64,000 nt of DNA from Blastomyces gilchristii SLH14081 (lineage: Eukaryota; Ascomycota; Eurotiomycetes; Onygenales; Ajellomycetaceae). Every line of letters starts with the position of its first letter. Position 1 is the first letter of the stretch. The stretch lies in NCBI RefSeq assembly GCF_000003855.2, contig NW_003101682.1, forward strand, positions 249,178 to 313,177, written 5' to 3'. Below, in pieces: positions 56,301-64,000 of this stretch. A program made the translations under genes and the position numbers. The notes below the pieces were generated by a model. That model searched no databases. It was given only the letters and a program-made list of their open reading frames with translations, and was not told where the DNA came from.

Positions 56301-57218
56301 TCGCTGCAGAAGCGGAGCGGCGGGTTCTCCCCTATTCCCGCCCCGCCAAGTATCGAAGAGCAGGAATTTCTCGGAAACACGACCGATGGAGTCACCGGGC
56401 CGTTCGCAGGGGAAGACACCCCATTCCTTGCAACCTTCCTCTCCCCAGAACCAATAACGATATCCAGCCGCGAGCGACGCGCGGACACACCTCCACCTCA
56501 ACTTGAAGGCATGGACGCCGACGACCTACGCGACGCCATCCCCAACCCAGCACACAACCCGGACGGGGCCGCGGCGCCCGCAAACCTCCTCCCGCTGCCG
56601 ATCGCCCAGCCAATCCGGCTGTACGACCGCGGCCTCCCTACCGAGCACTACGGCTTCTACACGTTCTACGACCGCTCCATCTTCCTCAAAGCCGACAGGC
56701 CGCTGAACAACGACTCCGTCCTCTCCGTGGTTCCCGACGACGAGAACGGCGGCTCAACGCGCTCCGCCGCCCGCGTGCGCTGCACCTGGACGCAGACGCG
56801 CTTCCTCGTGCAGATCTGGACGCAGCCCGCGCGGAATGGGATGGGAGTGATACCGTCGTCGCCAACGTCATCCTCTGCTGCCTCCTCCTCCCCGCCAGAG
56901 TCTTCCACGGCAGGCCTCCAGCCGTCCGGCACAGATTTCACGCGCCCGGGCTCCTTCCCTTATCCTATCACCATCGTGCTGGACAGACATGGCGGCAATC
57001 CCAGGGCGAAGATGGTGTATTGCTACGAGCTGGATTTGGAGCAGCGGTACATTGTGAGTTCGAAGAAGCTGCAGGTGGAGGATCGCGGGTTTGGGGGCCA
57101 GCTGGTTAGGCCGGGGACGTTGCTTGGTGGTGGGAGTGGTGGTTCTTCATTTGGTGGGTTTGATGGTGGGAATGGGGGGTGTCGGTGTGAGTGGAGGAAT
57201 TGGTTGACGGTTAGATGA
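53304..57218 (+). CDS. Large single-pass membrane glycoprotein of unknown function
   Basis: Single exon, 1304 residues. The frame is open upstream to 53205 without ATG, and an intron-like segment (53189-53269) abuts it, so the first ATG (MGNNNAQYG) is taken as the start. Residues 1-860 are Ser/Pro/Arg-rich, hydrophilic and probably cytosolic and disordered (repeated basic-Ser stretches, PPPYSPPKK). One strong membrane segment lies at about 866-890 (CIAAILIAIIIVSVVLAVTL), preceded by basic residues (GRKRRRW), which places the N-terminus inside. The outer part of about 415 residues has N-glycosylation sites (NLT, NGT, NTT), paired cysteines (CGPECSG, SCALP, RCTWTQ, YCYELDL, GCRCEW), and WT/LVQIWTQ strands, so it looks folded. 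It ends with a Gly-rich stretch and CEWRNWLTVR. No family name recognised. Confidence 0.8.
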   Translation: MGNNNAQYGVPPLAASHLRAQNIPIFPLSSPINEEIYTPFESPGSSQLAAPDKDNPFASSEDYLTHGKTHSETDNATQFDSQMEDKQKLLGESSQAPRPSRWDSIKRGRTIMKRNPKEATTNKKTRPGLNLVTNFANDTPKYRRDAVSKRRQSAGRGFIDLNDLRLLSKGTETTRPVQAQGNRLLPERRISSAKGYEEIKDNVGEATQGPQASNHVKKMKKSPLDALRAGSPSKSQDLSPSDRPIMIGLRVPYNNAGGQGKTKRLGDDSSTPIKSNIGSPNSQKSTNSTPITPTIIITPAREDNPWDSFSSGSPEARRARPASSIYSQPTPRAKDGRPPSIIPPVPAIPASHSFTKTEASDVFVDQGSTTTTPARRNRAFSIGTVIEDDSPVCRRTARPRSMSDESRLHAGIASRYSIDTIATRPRSQGWWNLLLSPLLSRSNTMASKMSFRSPQDETPPVVPAFPFAVSQSLQVDSNRDGEKRVVEEVSFFSPDTPYSAEEKESLWASAAGTVGKPRVEREGSASEWDDDDADDCSQPSSRQSRDKASHISTVSAQTIPFMISNPTSTSYTQEHFHQSVHDYSTNKQSPLHLPSTSPRTGYSRNYIAAFPPVPGENVQVENQNPNNPFFQRFVDSLRSGVEPRERSNSDSTVIEDEPDISPNVRQATVTPLLRAAAIGPFQAGPTAPLPPIPRRVSSSPNPFDSSPSLSVGNSSIQPPPYSPPKKITKLRRYRAILPSDLHPQPQSPGPLSPETQAQMTSRGGGILLSGIQQPQPPAATYSARNEPLPRGVLPPRLPNNPVRLSDVERPVDVRANSESRRRRLEREDRMARKVGGLWRGRGCLNNRGCFGRSGREGRKRRRWYMCIAAILIAIIIVSVVLAVTLTKKSDDTPESRWLNLTGYPPMPTGVSTICGPECSGRELRVYTPATMWSCALPKENQDANKPFDPDQPNFRIQINFRNGTFAHSTVPSNQAARKRSVFTILSKSGASPKSLDSRQSLQKRSGGFSPIPAPPSIEEQEFLGNTTDGVTGPFAGEDTPFLATFLSPEPITISSRERRADTPPPQLEGMDADDLRDAIPNPAHNPDGAAAPANLLPLPIAQPIRLYDRGLPTEHYGFYTFYDRSIFLKADRPLNNDSVLSVVPDDENGGSTRSAARVRCTWTQTRFLVQIWTQPARNGMGVIPSSPTSSSAASSSPPESSTAGLQPSGTDFTRPGSFPYPITIVLDRHGGNPRAKMVYCYELDLEQRYIVSSKKLQVEDRGFGGQLVRPGTLLGGGSGGSSFGGFDGGNGGCRCEWRNWLTVR

Positions 57219-58740
57219 TATCTGGGGGAAAGGAGTGGGGGGGGAGAGGGTATGGATTTTATGATGTTTTAATTATTTATCATTATGGGTTTCTACATGT
57301 GGGGAGATGGATGGTATGGAGTCTTTCTTTGCTGTGCTTTTTTTTTTTTTGGTGGGCCTGTCTGGTTGTCCTTGGATTTGTTGTGATGTTTATGTGATTT
57401 TTGAGTTTGCTGAAAAGAATAATGGGATGTTGGATACCTACATCGCTTGTAGTATAGTTTAGCTTTCTTTGTGCAGATTGTGTATAGTATATAATAAGTT
57501 ACCCCCTTGATCGGAAGATATTTCAAACTTTCCTCCTTCCTTGTTCCCTGTCACCAGTTTCCTTCTTCCTTGCTTCCTTGTTCTCTATGATGATTCTGTT
57601 CGGGGTTTATTTTTATTTTTATCTTTATTTATTTTTATCTATATTTATTTATATTTCTGTATTTTTTTTTTTTTGCCCAACCACTTTACTTTTTTCTTCA
57701 CCATCATGCTTATTATTATGATTTGCCTTATAAGCTGAACTTCTAGCCCGAAACTAGGATGAACACAAAAGGCAAACCAGCCGTGCCATGCCACTGCCCA
57801 TGTGGGCTGTGTGTCTCGTCTTTGCCCGTTTCCATTTCCCCAACCAAGCAATCGTGAATATTGATAAATTCCGCCTGCAGCTCAACCTCGGTCAATACGC
57901 ATCTATACGGGCAAAGCGAGGCCAGAAGGCATACGTAGCGTAGTTGTAGTGCTTGCTCTTGGTCTGTCTCTTCCCCCACCCCACCCCCCACCCCCCAGGT
58001 GGTGTGACTCTCGGGCTAGCAGCGGAGCTAAGCAGGAATAAAATCCTCCGGGAAATGTAACATTATGATTTTATTAAACCACTATACTATATAGTACGGA
58101 GTACTGTACTGCAAGTTTTGGGCCAGCGGGGAGCTTAAGAGAGCGAACGGGGGCACGCCAAACCCAATTGATGCTCGGCGGAGCTCCCCGCCCACCAGCC
58201 TGGGCCGACTCGAGTCAAACTCGGAGCGGGAAATTGAATGGAGGTGGCGTTGTGGGGATGGGATATTAATGGACGCTTGTTCCTTCAGCTAGTTTGGCGG
58301 GCCGACTGTTGGCAAGCTGGGCTGCAACTCGCAAGCTGGAGTCCGAGAGAAAGAGAATGAGAATGAGAATAATAATGAGAATTCGGGGAGCATTATTTGC
58401 CGAGAAAAGTTCATTTGTGGCCGATGCGATGGGGTGTGTGGGGTTAGTTTGAGGTAGTATTTCGCGCTGTCGGTCGGCATTTCTTACCTTGATCATGATA
58501 ATAATATTTTATTTTCTCCTCCCTTTTCGTTGTATGTATATTATATTTTTCCTATGGTGGTTGGTGTGTTGACATCTCTGCTCAACATGGGACAAGAAAT
58601 AATACGGGATGGAACCTAGATGCATGGATCCTCCTTATGCGTGGACGGGTTAGTTACTTGTTTTATGCGCTTTTGCATGTGACTGGTAAAACTTGCTCGG
58701 TTGCGCAGTGCTTCAAACTCGTCAGTTTTCTCCTCTCCCA

Positions 58741-58787
<47 letters not shown>

Positions 58788-59895
58788 CCTAAATAACCAA
58801 ATCCCATGGTGACACAACGCCAACCAAGCAAGCAGTGTCTGAGTGTCTGACAGCACGGCAATAAATGTTTCCACCCGCCAATGAGCGGATGCCCGCGCTG
58901 CGGGGGAAACGGCCAGGTTGAGCGCGGCGCAACGTCTTGGCGCAGGGATGGAAGTGGTAACTGTAGGTAGGTGAGCATCGAACCAACCATGAACAGCAAT
59001 AATGAAGAAGGACTAAATCGTGAGAATAATAATAATTATAATTATAATTCCTGGGATTTTCTTTTTCTTTTTATTTTTCTAGTTTCCCTTTGTTGGAAAT
59101 CACATTGAAAACTCCTGCCATATCTCTGTTATCAGTGATCAGTAGAATTTGCCTTTCTTTGACTGCTGTGGGGCATAGCTTAGGAGCTTAAATATTTTAA
59201 TCCCTCTCTTAGAAGTTGGAACCCCAAACAATAAAGACATGGCTAAGTTATAGAGCAACAAATATCGCATCCATCCTGCCAACCGTTTGCGGCGGACGGG
59301 GACGCGGTTGGTGGCGGAGTCGCTCGCTTTTGCCCCCTCGCGCATTTCCTGCCCACCCTCAGGGCTCAAGGCTCACCCGGTCCGCTCTGTGAAGCAGCTT
59401 CATGCTTTGCCTGATTCGGGCGTGGCGTGTAGGAAACGGTCCTTGGCGTCCCACCCCTGGATGCATGGTTTAGATCCCAGTCTCCAGCCGCCTGAATCTG
59501 TCTTCACGAGAGGATTGGCAGATATCTCCCGTATCCAGCCATCACGCTGACCCTTCCCCAAGCTTGAATCGAAACTTGGCATGTTCAGACTGCTGGTTGT
59601 CTCCACGATTGTCCTGATGATGGATCTGAACAAGAATAATCCTCCTCCTTCTTGGAAGATAGGGGACAAGTAGCGCGTTTTGAGAATTCGTGAATAAAGA
59701 TCCCCAGTCGCCCGCACCCTCCTCCCCCGCAAACCCTGCTCTTTTTCTTTCCTCTCTTTTTTCCTCCCATCGTCTGTCTGTCTGTCTGCTGGCGACCTCC
59801 CTCCCCCTGGTCCTCCCCATCCCGTCTTCTTCTTAGGCAGACTTCGGCCCCCTTATCCCATCTCAAGGTCTTCTAATAATCCACAGAGTTAGCCT
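57219..59895. other. 2.7 kb gene-free region
   Basis: T-rich downstream of the membrane-protein gene; TACGGAGTA at 58095-58103 within a near-palindrome, and an ATA trinucleotide run at 58741-58784. Short frames show no recognised domain. The symporter promoter is presumably in the last kilobase. Confidence 0.5.
58741..58784. repeat. AAT/ATA trinucleotide microsatellite
   Basis: About 14 uninterrupted AAT units. Confidence 0.97.
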
Positions 59896-61641
59896 ATGTC
59901 GTCCAACGAACTGAGGGAGACAGGGTCTACGGAGAAGAACGAGCCCCTGAACCTGAAGCAAGTCCAAAGCCCTGGAGTGGTCGAAACAATGGAGACCGTT
60001 GAAGAGCCAAAGAAAACGCTGTGGGAGAAGGTGAAGACGCCCGGCTCGGTATACCAGATTCTCATTTCTGCGGTCATCGCGATCGCGATCGGTTTCGCGG
60101 TGAACACAACCGTGGAAAAAGTGCCTGTTGCCGCTGTCGACCTGTGTAGCATTCCCGGCAAAGTCTGGTTGCGCGCGCTGAAGATGATCGGTAAGTAGTG
60201 AGAACCACACACCACTCTTGCACCCCAAAACTATATAATTATAAGAAAACACAGGAAAATAAAAAAAATAAAAATAAACATAAAAACATAAAAACATAAA
60301 AACATAAAAGAAAGGAGAGGAAGATAAATAAACCTTTTGACTGTTGACCGTTCTTGTGCTAATTCCGTGTTAGTCCTGCCTTTGATCGTGGTCTCTCTGA
60401 TCCTCGCCGTCCAGCGCCTGCGGGAGATGTCGCGCGGTGGCGCTCTCCTTGCCCGCTGGACGATTGGGTACTATCTCTTCACCACTCTGGTCGCCATCTT
60501 GCACAGTACAATCCTCGTGTCATTGGTCTGGGCCAAGCAGTTCACTGAAGTCGATCCAGAGACGCGGGCTATCGACAAGGACCTGCAGAAGGACATCGAC
60601 TCACGATCCGTGTACAAAGCACACGATATCGTCGTCGAGCTGTTCGAGACGCTGGTGCCGGACAACATCGTCGCGGCGTTCGCTAATGATGTCCTCCTAG
60701 GTGTGCTCGTGGTGTCGATTATTCTCGGCTATATGATTCGGGACCCGGCGACCTCTTCGATTCTGAAGGTCGTGAGAGAGATTGAAGGGCTGATCACCGT
60801 TGCCATTACGTTCCTCATCAACATGGCGCCCATCGGTATTTTCTTCCTGATCATGCCGAACCTGTTCAAGCTCGATATCAAGGAGGTTGGCATCAATCTG
60901 GGTCTGTTGATCGGAGCGGGTCTCTCCGGCATGGCCATTCAGCTTTTTATTATATACCCCATCCTCTACTTTGCTGTTATGAGGCAGAATCCTTTCGCAT
61001 ATTGGATGAAAAACTCACCCGCGTGGGTCACCGCATGGGGCACGGCATCGTCCGCAGGTACTATGCCGGTAACGCTGAAGTGTCTTGCAGCTCGTAAGGT
61101 GCCAGATACTATAGCCAAGTTTGCAATTCCGCTTGGTACTCTGGTCAATATGGACGGGTATGTGATTTTTTCTACTACATTTCCTCTATGGGCACATCCG
61201 TGGATACGTACGTTTAAAACTAACACGTCCCTTTCTCCTTCCCCTTTCCCTCACAGAACTGCCATATACCTCCCTATCACCGTAACTTTCCTCGCAGCCA
61301 CGCAAGGCCAGGTCATCAGTGCCGGCCAGTACGTCGTAGTGTTCTTGACCGCGACGCTCGCCTCGATCGGCACAACACCAATCCCAAGCTCTTCCCTTGT
61401 CCTCATTATCATGATCGCCAATAGTATCAGCGTTGAGGTGACGGGCATGTACGGAGTAATCACAGCCATTGACTGGTTCATGGACCGTTTCCGAACCATG
61501 ACCAATGTCACCGGTGATCTTTATGGTGGTGCCATTGTCGCCAAGATCACTGGCATCAGAGACCCGATTGTTGATGCTGATGGTACTATAATTGATTCGT
61601 CTGCACAAGATGAAAACGCGAAGCGAAACAGCCAAGTTTAA
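59896..61641 (+). CDS. Sodium:dicarboxylate (DAACS/SLC1-type) symporter, 3 exons
   Basis: Membrane transporter predicted to import acidic amino acids or dicarboxylates with Na+ or H+. Exons 59896-60190, 60374-61157 and 61257-61641; introns 183 and 99 nt; 487 residues. A 45-residue polar N-terminus precedes about eight membrane segments and two re-entrant loops. Signature features: the Ser-rich loop AWGTASSAGTMPVT, NMDGTAIYLP in segment 7 (formed only after splicing intron 2), and TPIPSSSLVLII. Segment 8 reads IDWFMDRFRTMTNVTGDLYG, keeping the Asp, Arg, Asn and Asp positions that coordinate substrate and cation in GltPh; the Arg implies an acidic substrate. Intron 2 is stop-free and a multiple of three, so retention would insert 33 residues in NMDGT. 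Intron 1 has ACATAAAA repeats (60278-60308). Confidence 0.9.
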
Positions 61642-62228
61642 ATAAGTACATAAGCCAAAACAGAAAATAACATTATTTAAAAAAGAAAAAAAGACGGGGT
61701 TGGAGGGGGTGAGCCGGGTTGGAAAGGTTCGAGCTTATCATGTATTTAACCAATGCTGTACTCTGGAACATACATAAGATCTATATATATATATATATAT
61801 ATATTGTGTGCGGCGCCTGTGTAGCATCTCCCTTATGTCCGGAGTTAGTGGAGTTGAAAAATGACCGGGCCCTAGTCAACCCCGAGTTCATAGTTTATGC
61901 CAATGGCGGAATATAAGCCGGACATAGCAGAGCATGCGCGTACCAATTCTCAGCACCCCATATATCCAGCGGAAACTGACGTCAAGGTCCTATTTCACGC
62001 GTAATACTAGCCTCGCGCTGGGGCTGGGGAGAAAAATGAAAGCCAAGTTCTTGCTCATGTGCATTTTAGCCTGTTCCGCTCATTCCTGAGATTGTCAAAG
62101 TACTGTAATATACATCTTTGGCTAACAAGTTTGGAGGGTACCTGGCCATAGGGTAAAAGCTTTGAAATCAGCAGGTCAGTTGAGATTAATGGGGAAGGGA
62201 AGGCGCAGGAAGGAGAGGAAAAGAATGC
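61642..62228. other. Convergent spacer with AT run and small inverted repeat
   Basis: Contains a TA run at about 61782-61804 and a 9-bp perfect inverted repeat (TATGTCCGG at 61834-61842, CCGGACATA at 61918-61926) around a GC-rich near-palindrome. There is no sign of the missing C-terminal domains of the neighbouring USP7-like gene. Confidence 0.5.
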
Positions 62229-63981
62229 TTACTCGCTGGGCTTTACCAGCTTTTGAACGCAGAGGATATCGCCATTTCCAAGTTCGGCCCGTTCGAAAGT
62301 TGAATTAGGGTCCACGTTGAGGATCATTGTGGGTTTTACTTCCTACGGGTTCCGCGCGGTCAGCCGAATGGGATGAGGAAAAAAGGAAAGAAAAAGAAAA
62401 AAGAAAAAAGAAAGACAGGCGTTCAATTCTTACTTCATGAACTGAAAACCTCGTATCCTCTGGCCATCCCATGACAGTGACGATGTGGGGACGAATTGTG
62501 CTATCCTTCAGAACGTAGAGTGAAGTGACACCGCGCAGCGTCTGACTCATCACGTCGAAGTTCTTGATAAATATTAAGATCGTGTCTCCTCCACTTGTCA
62601 CCTGAGGCAATGGGGCTGGTACACCTGCAACGACTCGGCTAACCTCAACCCATATATGAGGGTTGCTTCCAGTGAAATTTGCGTCGAGACATGCCCGCGC
62701 GATGGTAATGTTGGCGCGAAGTAAAGGCTCGTGAGGCCTGCGTGTTCCATTCTGGCGATTGAGGCAAATCCACAGGGTACATCGTCCCGGGTCCACTGCT
62801 ACCTTCTGAGCGACGGATTTCGTGAAGTCGTTAACTGATGTATCTTTGCGGATGCGCAGGGTGGTCGTGTTGCCATTATCCACGCTGGGGCTAGTCATGT
62901 CGAATCCGCTATGGAGGCGGAACTGGGAGGCTGAAGCCAAGACGGTGTGTAGGTAGAGGCGTTCCTCTTCCTTCTCCTTTTTGAGACGTGCAGCCATTTC
63001 CCGTTCCTCCACCAATCCGTTTCCTATTTGTATTTTAAAAGTACATGTTAGAAGGATTAAAAGAGAAAAAGAAAAAGAAAAAGAAATACCAACGGAGTTG
63101 TTGAGGATAAGGCGGCAGGAGCTTACAGAACACCTACCGATATATGCAGGCACATCGGCTGCGGTAACGCTAGCAAGAATATCGTTTATCCTTGATTTCC
63201 GGACATAAATTAACATGTATGCGTTCGTTGCCTGTCCGTCCCCCCCGTAATTGTCTTCCATGACATTCGTTAACATGGCACTAGTAACCCGGTCATCGTT
63301 AAATTTATAAAAGGGCAGGTTAGCTCCAGGTCGCAAGAAGACCCAGTACCTTCCGCCGTTAACACCGCCGCTATGAACGACAACACCGGTCAATCGGTAA
63401 ACCCATGATTCAGACCTGTCGGTGTCAGCTGAGAGATATGGAGAAGCATCAAATTCTTCCGGATAGGCAAAGAAATCATTGACTTTCATGAGCCGGCGCT
63501 GGGCCATGTCATACGCATATCTTTTCAAGTGCAGATAGAGAACATCAGGGAAGGTTTCAAAGAGAACACCACTAGTAGTTTTTTGAATACCATTTTCCGT
63601 CCGCTCCTCATCAACTATCTCGCGGATATATTCTGCCAAGCTTTCTTCGAGGGAGCGAATATTCTGGATATTGATGCTGATATCCAAGAAGTCTTCTATT
63701 CTTGATTGTTGGGCGCCGTCGATGGTAGTATAGGTATTTGTTTTGCCGCGAAAGATGTCTGGAAGTTTGGGCTCCTTCGTAAATCGATATAGGAGCAATC
63801 GAGCCATCTCCCGGACGTCTTGTTGCATAAGGAGTTGCTGAGGGGCCCATCCAAGTCCCTTGGTGAACTCCAGCGGTGACACTGGCTTATCATCGGTCTG
63901 CAGAGAGTAGAAAAGACGTTGCAATGCCCACAAGAACGTGTTCCTATTGGATTCATGGTTAAGTGGTAATTGGTAGATAGC
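62229..63981 (-). CDS. USP7-like ubiquitin hydrolase homologue, probably inactive; 5' end outside the window
   Basis: Exons 63981-63138 (acceptor side near the window edge), 63023-62434 and 62342-62229; introns 114 and 91 nt. It covers most of a USP7/Ubp15 catalytic domain (from AIYQLPLNHESNRN, through LQRLFYSLQT, MQQDVREMARLLL, PDIFRGK and DVLYLHLKRYAYD to TNAYMLIYVRKS), then two ubiquitin-like domains ending in NGDILCVQKL and a stop (KPSE). Two catalytic positions are changed: the His of the GG-H-Y box reads Arg (NGGRYWVF), and the Asp after KF reads Asn (KFNDD). The catalytic Cys lies beyond the window. The last three ubiquitin-like domains and the activating tail of full-length USP7 are absent. 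The gene is open and spliced without internal stops, so it reads as a divergent paralogue or pseudoenzyme rather than debris. A GTAAGC donor overlaps the stop, so a further exon is possible, though none is visible. Confidence 0.8.
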
Positions 63982-64000
63982 CTAGATGCTGCCTCTTAGT

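Noticed and set aside
1..64000. CRISPR array, rRNA, tRNA genes or a secondary-metabolite cluster
   Set aside because: No direct-repeat/spacer array, no rRNA-like stretch, and no convincing tRNA arms were noticed by eye; no polyketide or peptide synthetase. A tRNAscan run would settle the tRNA point.

Overview
The window is nuclear DNA of a filamentous ascomycete. Short introns with GTAAGT/GTGAGT-type donors and YAG acceptors, long intergenic spaces rich in simple repeats, and gene families such as palC, a monothiol Grx4, GT34 mannosyltransferase, DUF3716 and Mis18-like proteins all fit this. Protein similarity suggests Eurotiomycetes, possibly Onygenales; that placement is inference from remembered family sequences, not a search. 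I support 20 protein-coding genes with 23 introns. I see no tRNA, rRNA, CRISPR array or intact transposon.

Layout. 0.2-5.1 kb: mitochondrial thiamine pyrophosphate carrier (minus), divergent from a gamma-butyrobetaine dioxygenase-type enzyme (plus), then a Grx4-type glutaredoxin (minus). 6.9-11.4 kb: a Rex-type 3'-5' RNA exonuclease (plus), converging with a Mis18-like zinc/coiled-coil protein (minus). 11.4-15.2 kb is a gene-free gap. 15.2-21.6 kb: a Chk2/Rad53-type checkpoint kinase, a GPI-anchored secreted protein and a DUF3716 protein, all plus strand. 24.4-30.0 kb: Mnn10-type mannosyltransferase, a complex I subunit of the NDUFB10 family, and palC (minus). 30.9-33.8 kb: TAF3 and TAF7, two TFIID subunits, head to head across 558 bp. 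35.1-37.8 kb: an F-box-like protein and an unrecognised proline-rich nuclear-type protein, convergent. 40.9-43.0 kb: Ofd1/Tpa1 prolyl hydroxylase. 47.3-49.3 kb: a bHLH transcription factor whose reading frame is broken by one base. 53.3-57.2 kb: a 1304-residue single-pass membrane protein. 59.9-61.6 kb: a sodium:dicarboxylate (DAACS) symporter. 62.2 kb to the end: a USP7-like ubiquitin hydrolase homologue, cut by the window edge at its N-terminus.

The genes are mostly housekeeping or conserved regulators and do not form a biosynthetic cluster. The most interesting items are: the USP7-like protein, in which the catalytic His and Asp positions read Arg and Asn and the C-terminal ubiquitin-like domains are missing; the frameshift in the bHLH gene; the TAF3/TAF7 shared promoter; the Mis18-like domain joined to a coiled coil and AT-hook-like tail; two short palindromic motifs (TACTCCGTA and TAACTAGTTA) strongly over-represented between genes; and five introns that are multiples of three and stop-free, so that retention would give an in-frame insertion. 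All exon boundaries were read by eye from splice signals and phase, without transcript data.
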